A DNA stretch of 64,000 nucleotides. Source: Casuarius casuarius. Taxonomy: Eukaryota > Chordata > Aves > Casuariiformes > Casuariidae. The notes under the pieces are model-generated. The model saw only the letters and a program-made list of their open reading frames with translations, searched no databases and was not told where the DNA came from. This document shows, in pieces, positions 13,041 to 24,724 of this stretch. A program made the position numbers and the translations under genes. The stretch is from positions 7,629,237-7,693,236 of the forward strand of contig PTFA01000010.1 in NCBI GenBank assembly GCA_003342895.1, in the 5' to 3' direction. The number at the start of each line of letters is the position of its first letter. Within the stretch, counting starts at the first letter, position 1.

Positions 13041-15339
13041 TTTTAAAGAAGAAACTTTCAGTCTTGGAGCTCAGGCCTCTATGAACTGTCTGCATCTCCC
13101 AGAGGTTAGTTATTTGCTTTAGGTTACAGCTAGAGGCCAGTCCAATGCTGCCAATTTTGAGATAGAAGATGACTGGTAAAAATGCTGCCTGAACTTTAAA
13201 GCTATCTTATGGGTTAATTCCAATGCTTTTGGATAAAATTGAAAAGGAGAATATTTTCATCCTCTTCCTGCATTTGCTGGAAAAAACTGTTGCAAGCAAG
13301 GGCAGTGATACTATCAAGGAACACTTGTTCATGTTCTCTTTCTCTAGCAGCAGCATAAATTTCTTGACATTTATATGGTAAGATTTTACATTATGCTTCT
13401 AGCAATTTTTAAGAATTGTGTTTAGGAAGCAACAATAAGATAGAAACTTGCAGGATTGCAGCATGTGCAGCACCATGAATGAAATCTTGATGACTGTTGA
13501 AGTCAGCATGTGTCTGCAGGGAAAGTCACTTTTTTTTTAATTATCATTTGGGTTTGGATGACCTGAGGGAAAGGCAATGTTACCTTCAATAAACCATGTT
13601 GAGTGCTAGGTAACTTAGTTTGTTTACATTGTGATTTTGTGTTTTAACTGTAGTTGAGAAGTGGTTAGTTTTTCCAGAGCCAGGGTTTTTCTGCATTATG
13701 GTTTCCTGTATTTTGAACCCCTGGTAGTGGTCAAGTGAAGCTTAAGGCCTGGGATGCAAACATCTTGCTGTCTTGCATGTTCTCTGCTGAGCAGAGCAGA
13801 GATCACACCTCTCTCTAATGGCACTCTTGCTGTGAAACCTGAAGGAGGCACCCAGCTGCAGACCTCACTAATCAACCCATGTTCCACGGCTTCAACGGGA
13901 CAACTTGTTTTAAGTATGTAGTTATAACTGAGCAAACCACTTCAGAGAGATGAGGCAGCTATTTCGAAATGTACAAAAGCTTTCCTTTGTTTAAATTGTT
14001 CTGCACCATCAGGCTCCTCTGGTCTCAAAACCAGTGGAACCTGCAAAACATGTCTTTATTGTATTGGCCTGGTGAAAAATGAGTGTATTTTTAAAGACCG
14101 AAGGTGGGGGAGATAAAATAGAGCACTCTACACTTCATAACTAAGTGGGTAGAGGTTGGGACAAATAAGGCAAAAAGTGTAGCTTTCTGTCCTAGAGCTT
14201 GGGATGGTCCTGATATGAAGAACCAGAGGGGGCATCAAGTGCTTAATTTGAGGGGGGAGGGAAGGAAGTGGGAAGGCGCTACTCTTTGAAATACAAGGTC
14301 AGCACGATTATTGAAAAAAGTGGGTGTGAGTGACAGATGTTGCACTAAAGGGAATTGTTGGTAGATATATATCGCTCCCACTGTCACACAGTAGCTGTGT
14401 GTACTACAGTTCTAGATTGTAGTCATGTATGATGTTTTAAGATCTTGTGTGGGTATCATAGGGATTCTAAGTGTGAACACTTTTGTTTACCTTGGTTATC
14501 TCTAAGTAAAAACCCTGGTGTGGATTGGAGAGTTCTGGATGAATGACAACTGTCTTTATCAGCCCCAAGCATTGAAGAGTCACATGGTTGTGTGCTAACC
14601 ACAAAAATCGCCACTTAAGAATTTTGCTTTTAATACTACATTTGCCTTTTTTTATTTTAAATATGAAGAACATGTGTTTTCAAGTTCTTCTGTGCAGCCA
14701 GGATGTCTAGAAGTGCAGGGGATAGTCCTGTAACTTTAATGCTGTAAGAAAAAAAGCACTAAATACTGTGAAACTTGCAGTGCATTTGTGGGAGTAGCAA
14801 TCAATCTAAACATGCGGAGTGCGTGCGTACATTCACACACACAACAGTAATTACAATAACCTAAAACTCATATCCCAGCCACAATGGTGGTGTTCCATTT
14901 TTCAGTAACTAGGAAAGGAATTTGGCCCAGTGAATGAATTTGAAACACTCAGTTGGACTGAATAATCCAGAAGCATTCCTTCAGGTTATAAGAAACATGT
15001 GCATTTTATGTTCGCAGGCAGTCATTGCCATATTCCAGAATGCAAACAGTACTTTTTGCTTCTTTTTCTTCTCTAAATCAGACTAGACTCAGCCAGTTTA
15101 TATTAACCAAGTGGGATAAAAGAAGTGTTTTACAAACACCAAGATGGAGCTAGGGGTAAGTTAAAGTTCTGTCCTGGTAATGATTCCTGAGAGCTCTTGG
15201 CAAGTTGCACCCTGTCAAATAGGTATGGCATGAGCCTACTTCAAAGAGGTAACATGCAGAATAGTTCAAGTTTTATAATGGTCTGCAGTGGTAGTAGGGG
15301 TTGCATAAGTATTGTTTGCAAGTCATGACTCCTGCAGAG

Positions 15340-16105
15340 TCCCAGCTCTCTGTCTCTCCTCATATGTCAGATACTTCAGTCCCTTGATCATCTTTGTGGC
15401 CCTTTGCTGGACTCACTCCAGTAGTTCCAAGTAGTAGTAGTAGTTCCAGAAGCCCAAGACTGGACCCATCACTCCAGATGTGTCACACCAGTGCTAAGCA
15501 GATAGGAAGGATTGCCTCCCTTGACCTACTAGCAACACTCTGCCTAATGTAGCCCAGGAAACTATGGATCTTCTTTGCCACAAGGGCACATTGCTGATCC
15601 ATGTTTAATTTGTCCACCAAGACCCCCGAGTCCTGCTCTGCAGAGCTGCTCTCCAGCAGGTCAGCCCCCAGCCTGTACTGGTGCATGGGGTTATTCCTCC
15701 CCAGGTACAGGATTGGACATTTCCCTTCGAAATTCATGAGGCCCATGAGGTTCCTTCCTGCCCTTCTCTCCAGCCTGTCAAGGTCCCTCTGAATGGCAAC
15801 GTGACCATCTGGTGTATCAGCCACTCCTCCGAGTTTTGCGTTGTCTGCAAACTTGCTGAGGGTGCCTTTGGTTGTTCCCATCATCCAGGGCGTTAATGAA
15901 GATGTTGAACGATATTGTCCCCAATATCAGTCTCTGAGGTGCACCACTAGTGACTGGTCTCCAGCTGAGCTCTGCTGCTTATCACAACCCTCTGTGCCTG
16001 GCAGTTCAGCTAGTTTTCAGTCTATCTCACTGACCACTTACCTAATCTGTACTTCATCAGTTTGTCTGTGAGGACATTATGGGAGTGTCAGAAGCCTTGC
16101 TCCTT
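15340..16105 (-). mobile_element. CR1 LINE fragment (reverse transcriptase C-terminal part), inactive
   Basis: Read on the minus strand, this segment carries the C-terminal part of the CR1 non-LTR retrotransposon reverse transcriptase. An open stretch at 15884-15483 reads [18 protein letters not shown], then AIQRDLDRLERRAGRNLM, LYLGRNNPMHQYRLGADLLE, VLVDKLNMDQQCALVAKKI and IRQSVASRSREAILP, all hallmark CR1 blocks. Upstream (15885-16105) the homologous frame is broken by frameshifts and stops, and downstream the match continues to about 15340 in another frame. The catalytic FADD-type motif reads FADN (15851-15840), so the second Asp is lost. The 5' end is truncated, as is usual for CR1. The 3' UTR and terminal 8-bp repeats are also missing, so the copy is truncated at both ends. 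CR1 is the dominant LINE of birds and other sauropsids. Confidence 0.95.
15431..15445. repeat. Short GTA trinucleotide run inside the CR1 fragment
   Basis: Four to five tandem GTA units interrupt the CR1-derived sequence, suggesting a small expansion after insertion. Confidence 0.7.
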
Positions 16106-16980
16106 CTCCTGCATGCACTCTGAGTGCATCTAGATCTTTTATTTAGGGGAAGTATAAGCTTAAAATCTTGTATCAGTAAATAAAGAGCCATTGAACTATT
16201 GCTAGTTCAAAAATCCAGATAAATACTGCTGGAAAGATGAGACTTAAAATAGAGAAGGCTGCAAAAGAATAGGGAAGGGAAAGGAGGTGCTTAAGTGCAG
16301 TTTGGGGTCGAAGGGGAGTTCTGCTAATGAGCCATAGCTTAGCTTTTCCTTTGTCTGCAAGAATCCTTCGAAGTATGGACTGATACTTTTCTTGAAGGAA
16401 AACAAGTCAAAACGATAGGAGGGAAAAGTTCACAATCTGGTTTTGAGATCTCAAAAAGCTGTTTGCAAAACCCCAACCTTCCCATGGCTCAGTCTCACAG
16501 GGACAACTGGCTGAAATCATCGTACTGAATTCTAACCCTTCCCGTCCCCTTAGGAGAAGTGCTTTCCTTTGATTATCGTTGATTTATACAAACTTTCTTG
16601 CGGAGTATGGGAAATGATCCAGTACTTAATTATTAGGCATTGTGAACCTCAAGGTTATGCATGTTATTTACATGTTTATCTCAGCTTGTTCTGCTTAAAT
16701 CGATAGTAGTTGGTTTTGTTGAAAGCAAAATTGTTATCAGTGTTCCTGCTAAGCTAAATAAACTCCTGAGACAGCTCTGCTATATGTTTTTTCTCTTCCT
16801 GTCCTGAAAAAAAGTGTTTTGTTCGTAGGCATATGAATTACTGTACTGCAACTATCACCTCTCTTGTTACATTGGGGTTTATCTTGCTGGAAGGGCAGCT
16901 CTGGCAAATTCTCCAGTTCAGTCCGTCTGTTGAGACAAAACAGCCAGACTGCCAGAGAGGTGTTAGTAGGCCAAATGCCA

Positions 16981-17004
16981 CTATAATTAGATGGTTAATT
17001 ATAG
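16981..17004. promoter_or_regulatory. Candidate paired homeodomain-type site (inverted TAATTA)
   Basis: The arms CTATAATTA (16981-16989) and TAATTATAG (16996-17004) are exact reverse complements around a 6-bp spacer. Each arm contains the TAATTA core bound by many homeodomain proteins. The surrounding 16830-17090 lacks repeats and could be a conserved non-coding element. Regulatory function is inferred from the motif only, and a 9-bp inverted repeat of this spacing is expected by chance in a window this size. Confidence 0.3.
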
Positions 17005-19276
17005 TCAAGGTCGTTTGGGAATTTGTGTCTCAGTATTTCTGTGACCAAATATCCCATTTCCAGAGGCTAGCAATACACATGTAAGTATCATAAATTACAA
17101 TATCCTAGAAAAAACTCAACCTGAAAATGAGTGCAGCCGTGAAGAATTTCATACGGAAGATATGTCCTTATGTATCAGCTAACAATTGTTTCCCCTTTGA
17201 TATGTTAAAGCAACGATCAGTGAAGTAGCGTCAAATGTATAAAAATGTAAATTTAAATGTAAAAAATTTTACTGTTTTCTTTCCACCCAAATGCTGACCA
17301 CTGAATTGTTAAGATATGTTTCAGTGCAAATGCTCATAATGAATTTGATGCTAGAAGTTTGCTTTATGTATTCTAGAAAAACCTCTTTACTTTTTTTATT
17401 CTTATTTAAGGGCTGATGTGTTGCTTTTGTGTATTTTTTTTTATGCAATGCTGGTTCCCTGGAATGGTGTTGCATGTTCAATTATAGATTTGTAGTGTTG
17501 TTTCTATGTATAGTCTTCGTGCATCTTGCTCAGTTGTGAAAAGTGGTATGACAACCTTAAGGACAATCTGTGTAGCATGTTATTAGTCATGCAAGGCAAG
17601 TGGAGAATTTCCATTCATTTAGGTGGCTGTCCTACTGGGACCCTCTCTCTCTTTCCAATAAGTCGCTCAGATTAATCTGCTGGACCCTTTTTTTGCAAAA
17701 TACCTATTTGTCAGCCTAGCTAATTACTTACAGTTTCAAAAGGATTGTAATGTAAAGAGCAAATAAGAGCTAGATCCCATCACTGTTCTTCCCCAGCTTC
17801 TTTCTAAAAGATAAGCATTCTTTTCACTGGAAACTGTGATTTATATCTCACCTGCTGTTTAAAGTGTATTTGGGGGCCTGCATGTGCCTTCCTCAGGATT
17901 TGTTTAAGAACACACTCCTTGCTCAGCCTTGGTTATGTTGTTAACTGTACTCTGTGCCTACTTGTTTAAGCTGCCGAAATGCCCATGAACTTCACTGGGA
18001 GCAGTCAAGGCTTTAGAGAATCAGGCTATGAGCTGAAGAGAAATGTCTTGTTTGTAAACATTTTCTCCTTGAAAGGAAAAAAAAGTAACAATCAAGAAAG
18101 CATAAAAAGCAGTTGGAATGTACACAAGGAAGAAGAGTTTGCTATTTCGCAAAAGGATGCTGCAGATAACTCAGTGGCAGCAGATACCACTAGCATTTGT
18201 GAATTTGAAGGAACAGCTGGATCTAAGGGATATTAGCTGTGCCTACTAAGAACTGGAGAGGAGGAAAAATTAAAGGACAGGTTGACTGACCTGTCTGAAG
18301 GCTGGATTCCTATACTTTATTTTTTTAAACAGATCATCTTCCCTTCTGATTTTCTAATATACTCCCTTATATGTGATGGTAGGGAATGTAGATTTTTCTC
18401 AGTGCTCACAGTGCTCCAGTATGGTTGGTATGTGATAATGATAACATTTGAAACATTGATTTCTCCTTTGCTGGCATTGTGGTGGTAATTGACTTTCATT
18501 CTCAAGTATATTGCGCTAAAAGGATGTTGTTTTTCTAAGCTGTTCAGAACAGCTGTAACCTTTTCATGAATGCCAGAAGAGACTTTAAGGCTAGTTTCCT
18601 GGAAGAGAGGGAATCTGTAGGTCGGTGCTACCAGTACATCTCCTTCTAATTACAGCAGTCTTTTCCTGCTGGAGAATTGTATAAATCAATTTTTCTCTCT
18701 CCCAGATGACCTGAGGAACAACGCAGTTTTGGATACAGTGTATCCGTCTGTCTGTAAGTTGGTGTTTCTGTAGAATTTTTTATTCTGCTTAATGTTAGTT
18801 ACAGGTGGAGCTATCACAGGCTAAAAGGTGGCTATTTTCATTCTTTCTTTGCTACTAGATATTTCAGGGCAATTTACTGATCCTTCCTTCACTCTTACCC
18901 AACTCTGCCGTCTTTGCTGAAATGCCCTCTCCTCCTCACTCTAATAGTTCGACTGTGGCTTCCTCATCAGCAGGACAAACAGTAATGAATTTTATTCAGT
19001 ACAGGTTGGTGTCTACTTCAGATAGCAGTCAGCTTGGGGGTAAAAGGCTAGGGAGCATGAGAGGAAAAGGATCATCTCTGCTTCAAAAATGTGGTTGCTT
19101 GTGAGGAGAGGGGGGGAAAAAAGGAGGGAGGAGAGAAGAGAGAAAGCTGAGGTGCTTTATCAGCTGGGGATGAGCCCTGAAGCATGAGACAACATGGATG
19201 CCAAACTGGAGTCTTGGTGGAGGCAGCTGCTGTGCGAGGAGGGGATGGTACATCTGCTCCTTTATCGGCTGTGCAT

Positions 19277-19307
19277 CTCTCTCTCTCTCTCTTTTTTTTT
19301 TTTTTTT
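19277..19307. repeat. (CT)8 / T16 pyrimidine tract
   Basis: Eight CT units run into T16, and the tract is followed by gcttctccacag. It is simple repeat sequence, and it also forms a strong polypyrimidine tract in front of a good AG acceptor (see 19320-19382). Confidence 0.95.
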
Positions 19308-19319
19308 GCTTCTCCACAG

Positions 19320-19382
19320 TATCAGCTTTTCGTCGTTGATAGAGACAAACAGAGTCTTGTTCCCGAGTGGGGGGAGAAGCGG
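19320..19382 (+). other. Exon-like 63-nt segment (candidate cryptic or unannotated exon)
   Basis: The segment is bounded by a long polypyrimidine tract plus ccacag (AG at 19318-19319) and the strong donor gtaagt at 19383. It is exactly 21 codons and open in phase 0, starting YQLFVVDRDKQSLVPE and ending WGEKR. If spliced into BORCS5 between exons 2 and 3, which join in phase 1, it would be read out of that frame as GTA TCA GCT TTT CGT CGT followed by TGA. It would therefore truncate the protein rather than add residues. I do not recognise the peptide. It could be a poison or cryptic exon, part of a non-coding transcript, or coincidence. Confidence 0.25.
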
Positions 19383-19647
19383 GTAAGTGCCGTGGAATGT
19401 CCTTTCACTGCCTCGCTCTGGCTCCAGGTCCAGGACGTGTGGGGATGTTAACGTATAAGGAACAGCAAAGTGTCAGAAAACGAGCAACAAGGAAAACAAA
19501 GCACAGCCAGTAACCCTGGGGCTCTGAAACTGAGCAAATGTTTATCAGAGTGCGATTCTGCTGGACATCACTGGATAAGAATGAGCTGATGTCACGCTTG
19601 GCAAGAGCAGCAGCTCGGTTTTTTCCACACAAACAGCACAACATGGC

Positions 19648-19698
19648 AAGGGGGAAAAGGAGAGGGAGGGGAGGGGACAGAGGAAGAGAAGGGGAGAG
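19648..19698 (+). repeat. Purine-rich tract with G runs
   Basis: About 50 nt of almost pure A/G, with a single C at 19678, includes GGGAGGGGAGGGG. Such tracts can adopt triplex or G-quadruplex structure. No function is evident. Confidence 0.8.
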
Positions 19699-22600
19699 CA
19701 GCTTGCTGTAAATCCAACCAATAAAAATATTTCAAAGCCTGGTTTGTTTTGTTGGAAGGAGTCTCAGTGCTGGGACATAAATAGACAAAGGTTAAGGATG
19801 CTTCAGGGCTCCTCCTCCTCCACTACAGATTTCTGACAGCCATTGCGTAATTTGCTTTGAGTCGCTCCCAGCAGCCAGTGTACTAGGGGCTCATTCTTGT
19901 GGTCCTTATTCAACAAAATCTCCCTTGGCTTTAATGGGAATTGTTGCCTGAATAAAGGAGTTCAGCTCTTGTGACCTCTGGTAGCTTCAGTGCCTGGCCA
20001 GTGAACAGGAGCACCTCCCCTCGCTCCCTCCCCTCAGCCTCTCTGTATTCTTCCTTTAAAGCTTCATTGTATTTTATCATTTGAGTAATGCAAAATTTTA
20101 ACTGCAGAAAGAGAGATGTAAGGAGAGAAACAGCGAAGGCTGCCTTCAACCAGGTAGCACTCTACAGTGAAGATGTACCAGTATTCGGTGAATGTGACAG
20201 AGTGGTGTTGGAAAGCTAGTCAGAAAAGGTGTAGCTATGACTGAGTGTTGTGATAGAGCAGTTTTTTTCAGGAGTTGTAGGAATATGCTCTTCTAAAAAC
20301 AGAAGAGCACAGGAAGTGGTTAGCATCTAATCTAAGGGCTGTCTATACTGGAACACTTACTGGCTCATGTACAGTATAGGTGTGATACTGCTTCTCTCTT
20401 CTAAAAGCTAATAAACAGCCTTTTAGGATATTGAGCACTTGTGGAATATCAGACCATTAGGTTTTTTTGAATGTAAAAGGATTTTAAAAGCTGAATCCTT
20501 GGGGGGGAAAAAATGCGCAAACTCTGCAGATCCATTTATCACCAAAACTTCATTTCAACTGGCTCTTGTCACTTTGCTTTTAAAGCCACTGTGTTAGTAT
20601 AGGTGGGTTAAGCTTTACATTTGACCCACTGGGTATGTGATTCCCTCAGGTGTATGCAATTCTCCGGAAACTTTTTGATTTGATGACTTCCTGATAGACA
20701 CACATTATCTCATGCAAAAAAATCCTGCTAATGTGGCATAGGTTGAATAGATTTGAGTGTGCTCATCTGTTGAATGACCTTGCTAGACATATGCACACTT
20801 CTGACCTCTTCCACAATAACTCAGTTATAGGTATAGGCAGAGAACAGCACATCTGACTTTAGGGTAGACTGGACAAAGAAAAGCTGTTGCATTTGTTGTG
20901 TCATCTAGAAATAAAGGCATTGTAGCAGGGAAGAAGGAACAGTCAAGTTTGTCATGTGCTCTATTCCTTTCTTAAATCAGATTCAAATCAGGATCAAATT
21001 AACCATTTCTGTAGCTGAAAGTGCATTGCTCTTCTAAATAAAGTCAGAAGAAAAAAAAATTGTATTAACTAACTAGTGCTGAATGTATTTAAAAAAAAAA
21101 ATTCACAAGTGGTCCCAGGGTTTTTTGAAAACACTTAAAATAGTAATGCGTTTCTAAGAAAGCCTTAAGAATACGTGTGTACACTGGCATGGTTTGTTTT
21201 CATATTGCTTATAAAGTTTTTTGTTGGAATGGAGATGTATATTCAACATGTTGCTATGTATTTGTATTAGTGAAAATAAGAAATGATCTATGTTTTCTAG
21301 AGGGGAAAAAAAGAGTAAGGAGCTTTCTGTAATTGCCCCTATGGTTAGAGATTCTAAGACTATCAAAAAATTCCCCTAATAATTTCAAAAAATGTGGTTG
21401 ATCCCCTTCTGTGTCTTTTCTCACATCCACTTCTGACGACCCCATTTTTGCACAGTTTGAAAAAGCAGTACTGAAATCATTGCAAAAGTTGATACACATT
21501 TATGTAGGACCTATACCAAAGGCATCTGGAACACCTGCTTTCTGTTGATAGGTTAACAGCTTTGCAAAGCTCTGCTGGCGTTACCCATGAGGCTTACATG
21601 CAAACAAATTTTAAACATGCAAAGTCTATTACTTTTGTAAGAAACCTAAGAAAACGTAGATTGTCTCCTGAAAACAGAGAACCTAATGTCAAAATCATCT
21701 TCCAATTATAATGAATCAATGTTAGACATAGCAATTAGAAATCACTTAGGTCTGGACTTACTCTTCTTACAACTTCAGTATTTTGCTGGGTTCAGTATTA
21801 TAATGACCTGAAGAAGAGCTTTCTGAAAGTGAAACTGAAGTTACTGAGCTTACAGACTGCGCCCATGGACAAGCTACTGCAACAAGGTAGTATAGGCCAG
21901 CTGTTCTGCAAAAATCTACGGCCTGTATCCCAGTATGGGTTAGGTGAGGCAGCTTATCCTTCTTTCCTTGACAGGGAAGCTGCTTTAAATTACCTTGTAT
22001 TTCCTAAAAGCAGAGAGCCTGCATTTGTGGGTGGGTGCTTGTGCTTGGTGTGGGTTGCCTGTGAAGTGAGACCGAAGTCCCAGCCTGGAGGTCTATGGCC
22101 ACTGCAAATTGGAGCTAACCTTTCCCCCTGCCTTCCCCTCTGTGCATCACTTCTAGTTTTGGGGGCAGCTCGAGTGCTCTGAACTTCCTCACTGTGCAAG
22201 TGCCAGTGTATGGGGAGCAGCCGTCTCTCTGTCTGATCTAAACCGCAGTAGTAGATGGCAGCAGAGCAGCACCTTGCCTCTGCTTGGCAGGGCAACACTG
22301 AGTGACTGCTTGTAAGCATCAGAGCCTTATTCTTTACAAATCAGTGAAGATTTAAGAAAGGAAAAACTCCTAGCTTCTGACTCACAGGAATGTTGAGAGC
22401 CTGCAATTTACAGGAATGGTACCAATATTAAAAGCTTTAAAGATGCCAAATGTAGTGAAGAATAACTCATTCTCAGTTCTGGCATTTAAAAATGGCAGCA
22501 AACACAGGTAATGTCCCACCAAATGTTAATTTTTGTTTGTTTTCAGGAATAATCTGGAAAACCTTTTTTGGAAGTAGTTCTGCCTTTTTTCTTTTATTTT

Positions 22601-22858
22601 CTTTTTTTTTTCTCCTCTCCCTATTTTTGTAACAAAGAAGGGTATTTGCCTGGCAGCAGGGATGTATGGCCTCAGAGCTCATCCCTTCCTGGTATTTTAT
22701 TTCTTATCTGAAGTTGGAACCTTCTGCAGAGTATATCAGAATTAATTGCTGTCAGTATCAACTGCAACTACAGAGTCGTAGTTTCAGATGGTAAGTGAAC
22801 AGTGGTAGGAGAGAAATTATACTTATGTGTATATGTATATAAAGAATAAATGTGTGGG

Positions 22859-22888
22859 TTTTTTTTTTGTTTGTTTTTTTTTTTTTTT
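22859..22888. repeat. T-rich homopolymer tract
   Basis: Thirty bases of T interrupted by two G residues. It is simple sequence. Confidence 0.9.
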
Positions 22889-23605
22889 ACAAATCTATGT
22901 TCTTATTTTCTTTTTGTTCTTATGCACAAGTCGTCAGTTTCCATTTTGCTTCTGAACTACTTAAACGTTACCAACCCGCTGCGGTTGACTCTCTTCCTAG
23001 GGGCCGTTGGGAGGCAAGGGTTCGTTGGAGGATAGAGCTTGCTGTCAGTGTGTCAAGGTGGAGGGAAGGTGATGATGCACAGCATGTGGATCAAGTTGCA
23101 AAAACTCTCTTCTTTTTCCTGTGTAAAGGGATTTTTGGCTGCAATTAAAATTATTTATTTATGTAGATAGTTTGAGAGAGCTACAGAGGTTGTTCATCAG
23201 TTTGAACTGAACGTCTGGCTCACAGCTCAGCACTCTTTGTTCATTTTGCACAAGTTCTTGTCTTTAACCTAAAAGATAACTCAGCTAGCAGCAGAATCGC
23301 TCCATTAGGTGTTTTGATGCCTCCGTTGCCTAGTATATTAAGTGCAACAGGACATGTGAAGGGAATGCCTTTGTTTTCACACCTGAGCTAGGTGAGCAGG
23401 TCTTGCTTGTTCAAGCATAACCCCCAGAGGTTGGGTGTTTGTAGCTCTTCTCTCCTCTTCAGGCTCCTCTTTAATCATTAAAAAATGACAGTACCAGAAG
23501 CTGGCCACGTATTTCTAACCAGCTTTGCGTACAGGTGGTAGCCAATGGAAGCAAGGTAAATGAAATGCAGTAAGTTTTAATTGTAGTAAGTCAAGTCACA
23601 ATATC

Positions 23606-23630
23606 TTGTTTTGTTTTGTTTTGTTTTTTT
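23606..23630. repeat. (TTTTG)n short tandem repeat
   Basis: Four TTGTT-type pentamer units run into T7. It is a simple repeat. Confidence 0.9.
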
Positions 23631-24559
23631 CTTAAAGCCATGCCAGAGGAAATGCTCAACAGTTGAGCAACTACTCAATATTTTAAGTTTTATTTGGCCA
23701 TCGTGCATATTTTCTAGTGTTATGAGCAGAAGGAATTGACAGATGTCCTCATGTATCCATAATTACTCCAACTGGTATTATCCTGATGCTGCAGGCATCC
23801 ATAGTATGATGTATTTTTTCTGATTTTTTTTTTTCTTTTTGTCTTAGTGCAGTCAAAAAATGTGGTGAGGTAGCTGTATGCCTAGGGTTCTTGTAGTTAT
23901 TTTGCATTCCTGACTCTGCCCTAGGCCCAGGATAAGTGCCTATGCATCTCCCAGGGTCAGGAGGAAGATCGTGCCAATAGCTGTGTATTATACTGTTTCT
24001 AAGGCTTGTTGGCCTCGTTAAGAGCCAATTTCACTTGCTAGTTGGATGGAGAACTAACCTAGTGATGAATCAGTAGTTTTCAGGTAGGTTCATGAGCTGA
24101 AGCCATTTGTGGAGGAGCTTGGCAAGAATCAGAAGTGGTCCGAGGAAGGGGCCTGGGCTGCATGGGCAAGGGGAGGTGGCAGAGCAACAAGTTTATTCCC
24201 ATTTTCAGTGGCAGAGTGCCGTTAGATCAGCTCAGGATGTGATTCTGTGGGTGGCTTCTTTTAACCTGGGACAGTGGTATTCTGGCAGAGCGTACAGAGG
24301 CTATTAATTCTTGTAATGAACCTTATAAGTGCCTTGAGAGCGGTGTGATTTAAGATGAATAAAACTCCACCCAGTGTGTATAAATGAAGAAGTACCTATT
24401 TAGAAATGTTATGGTGAGGAAGTAAAGTTTTACTGTAAAATGACTGATATTTTCCATGATAAAATTAGGAAATAGCTTCATGCTGTGTATGAGCAGATCA
24501 TCAGCAGACTGTATATTAAAAAAGCGTGTGGGGGGGTATTTTTACAGCTGCGCTGTTTA

Positions 24560-24579
24560 GGGGGGGAGGGTGGGAAGGG
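24560..24579 (+). promoter_or_regulatory. Canonical G-quadruplex motif
   Basis: The 20-nt sequence has four G runs of 7, 3, 3 and 3 separated by loops of 1, 1 and 2 nt (A, T, AA). It satisfies the strict G3+N1-7 rule. It lies 65 bp before a dense CpG patch. Folding and function are inferred. Confidence 0.6.
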
Positions 24580-24644
24580 AGAGGTTAAATGGCAGGAGAA
24601 TTGAATTGTTATATTGTGGGTCTATATGACCACAAAGGGAGTGA

Positions 24645-24724
24645 CGCACGCACTTGGCAGAGCTGGAATGCGGAAGTCCCTGCTGCCGGCTCGGAGACGT
24701 GTATCCCGGCTTTATGGCCACGCG
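24645..24724. promoter_or_regulatory. Isolated dense CpG patch in intron
   Basis: Nine CpG dinucleotides occur within 80 bp, including gacgcacg, gccggctcgg and cacgcgg, whereas the surrounding intron is CpG-poor. It is too short for a standard CpG island. It may be a small regulatory element or an unmethylated patch. Confidence 0.35.

Larger units (their letters stand above)
1..15339 (+). other. Intronic sequence upstream of BORCS5 exon 3 (inferred intron 2, part 1)
   Basis: No exon, RNA gene or large transposon is recognised here. The sequence is AT-rich, all six frames are interrupted, and the longest open frames (about 110 codons) lack any recognisable domain. A search by eye for the missing N-terminal BORCS5 residues (the segment ending near IPTFQPLLK) found nothing, so this is taken as the intron before exon 3. 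Visible small elements are an (AT)10 run at 533-552, a 12-bp hairpin at 5328-5355, interleaved inverted repeats at 8560-8662, and an A20 run at 13000-13019 followed by C8. Assignment to BORCS5 intron 2 is inference. Confidence 0.6.
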
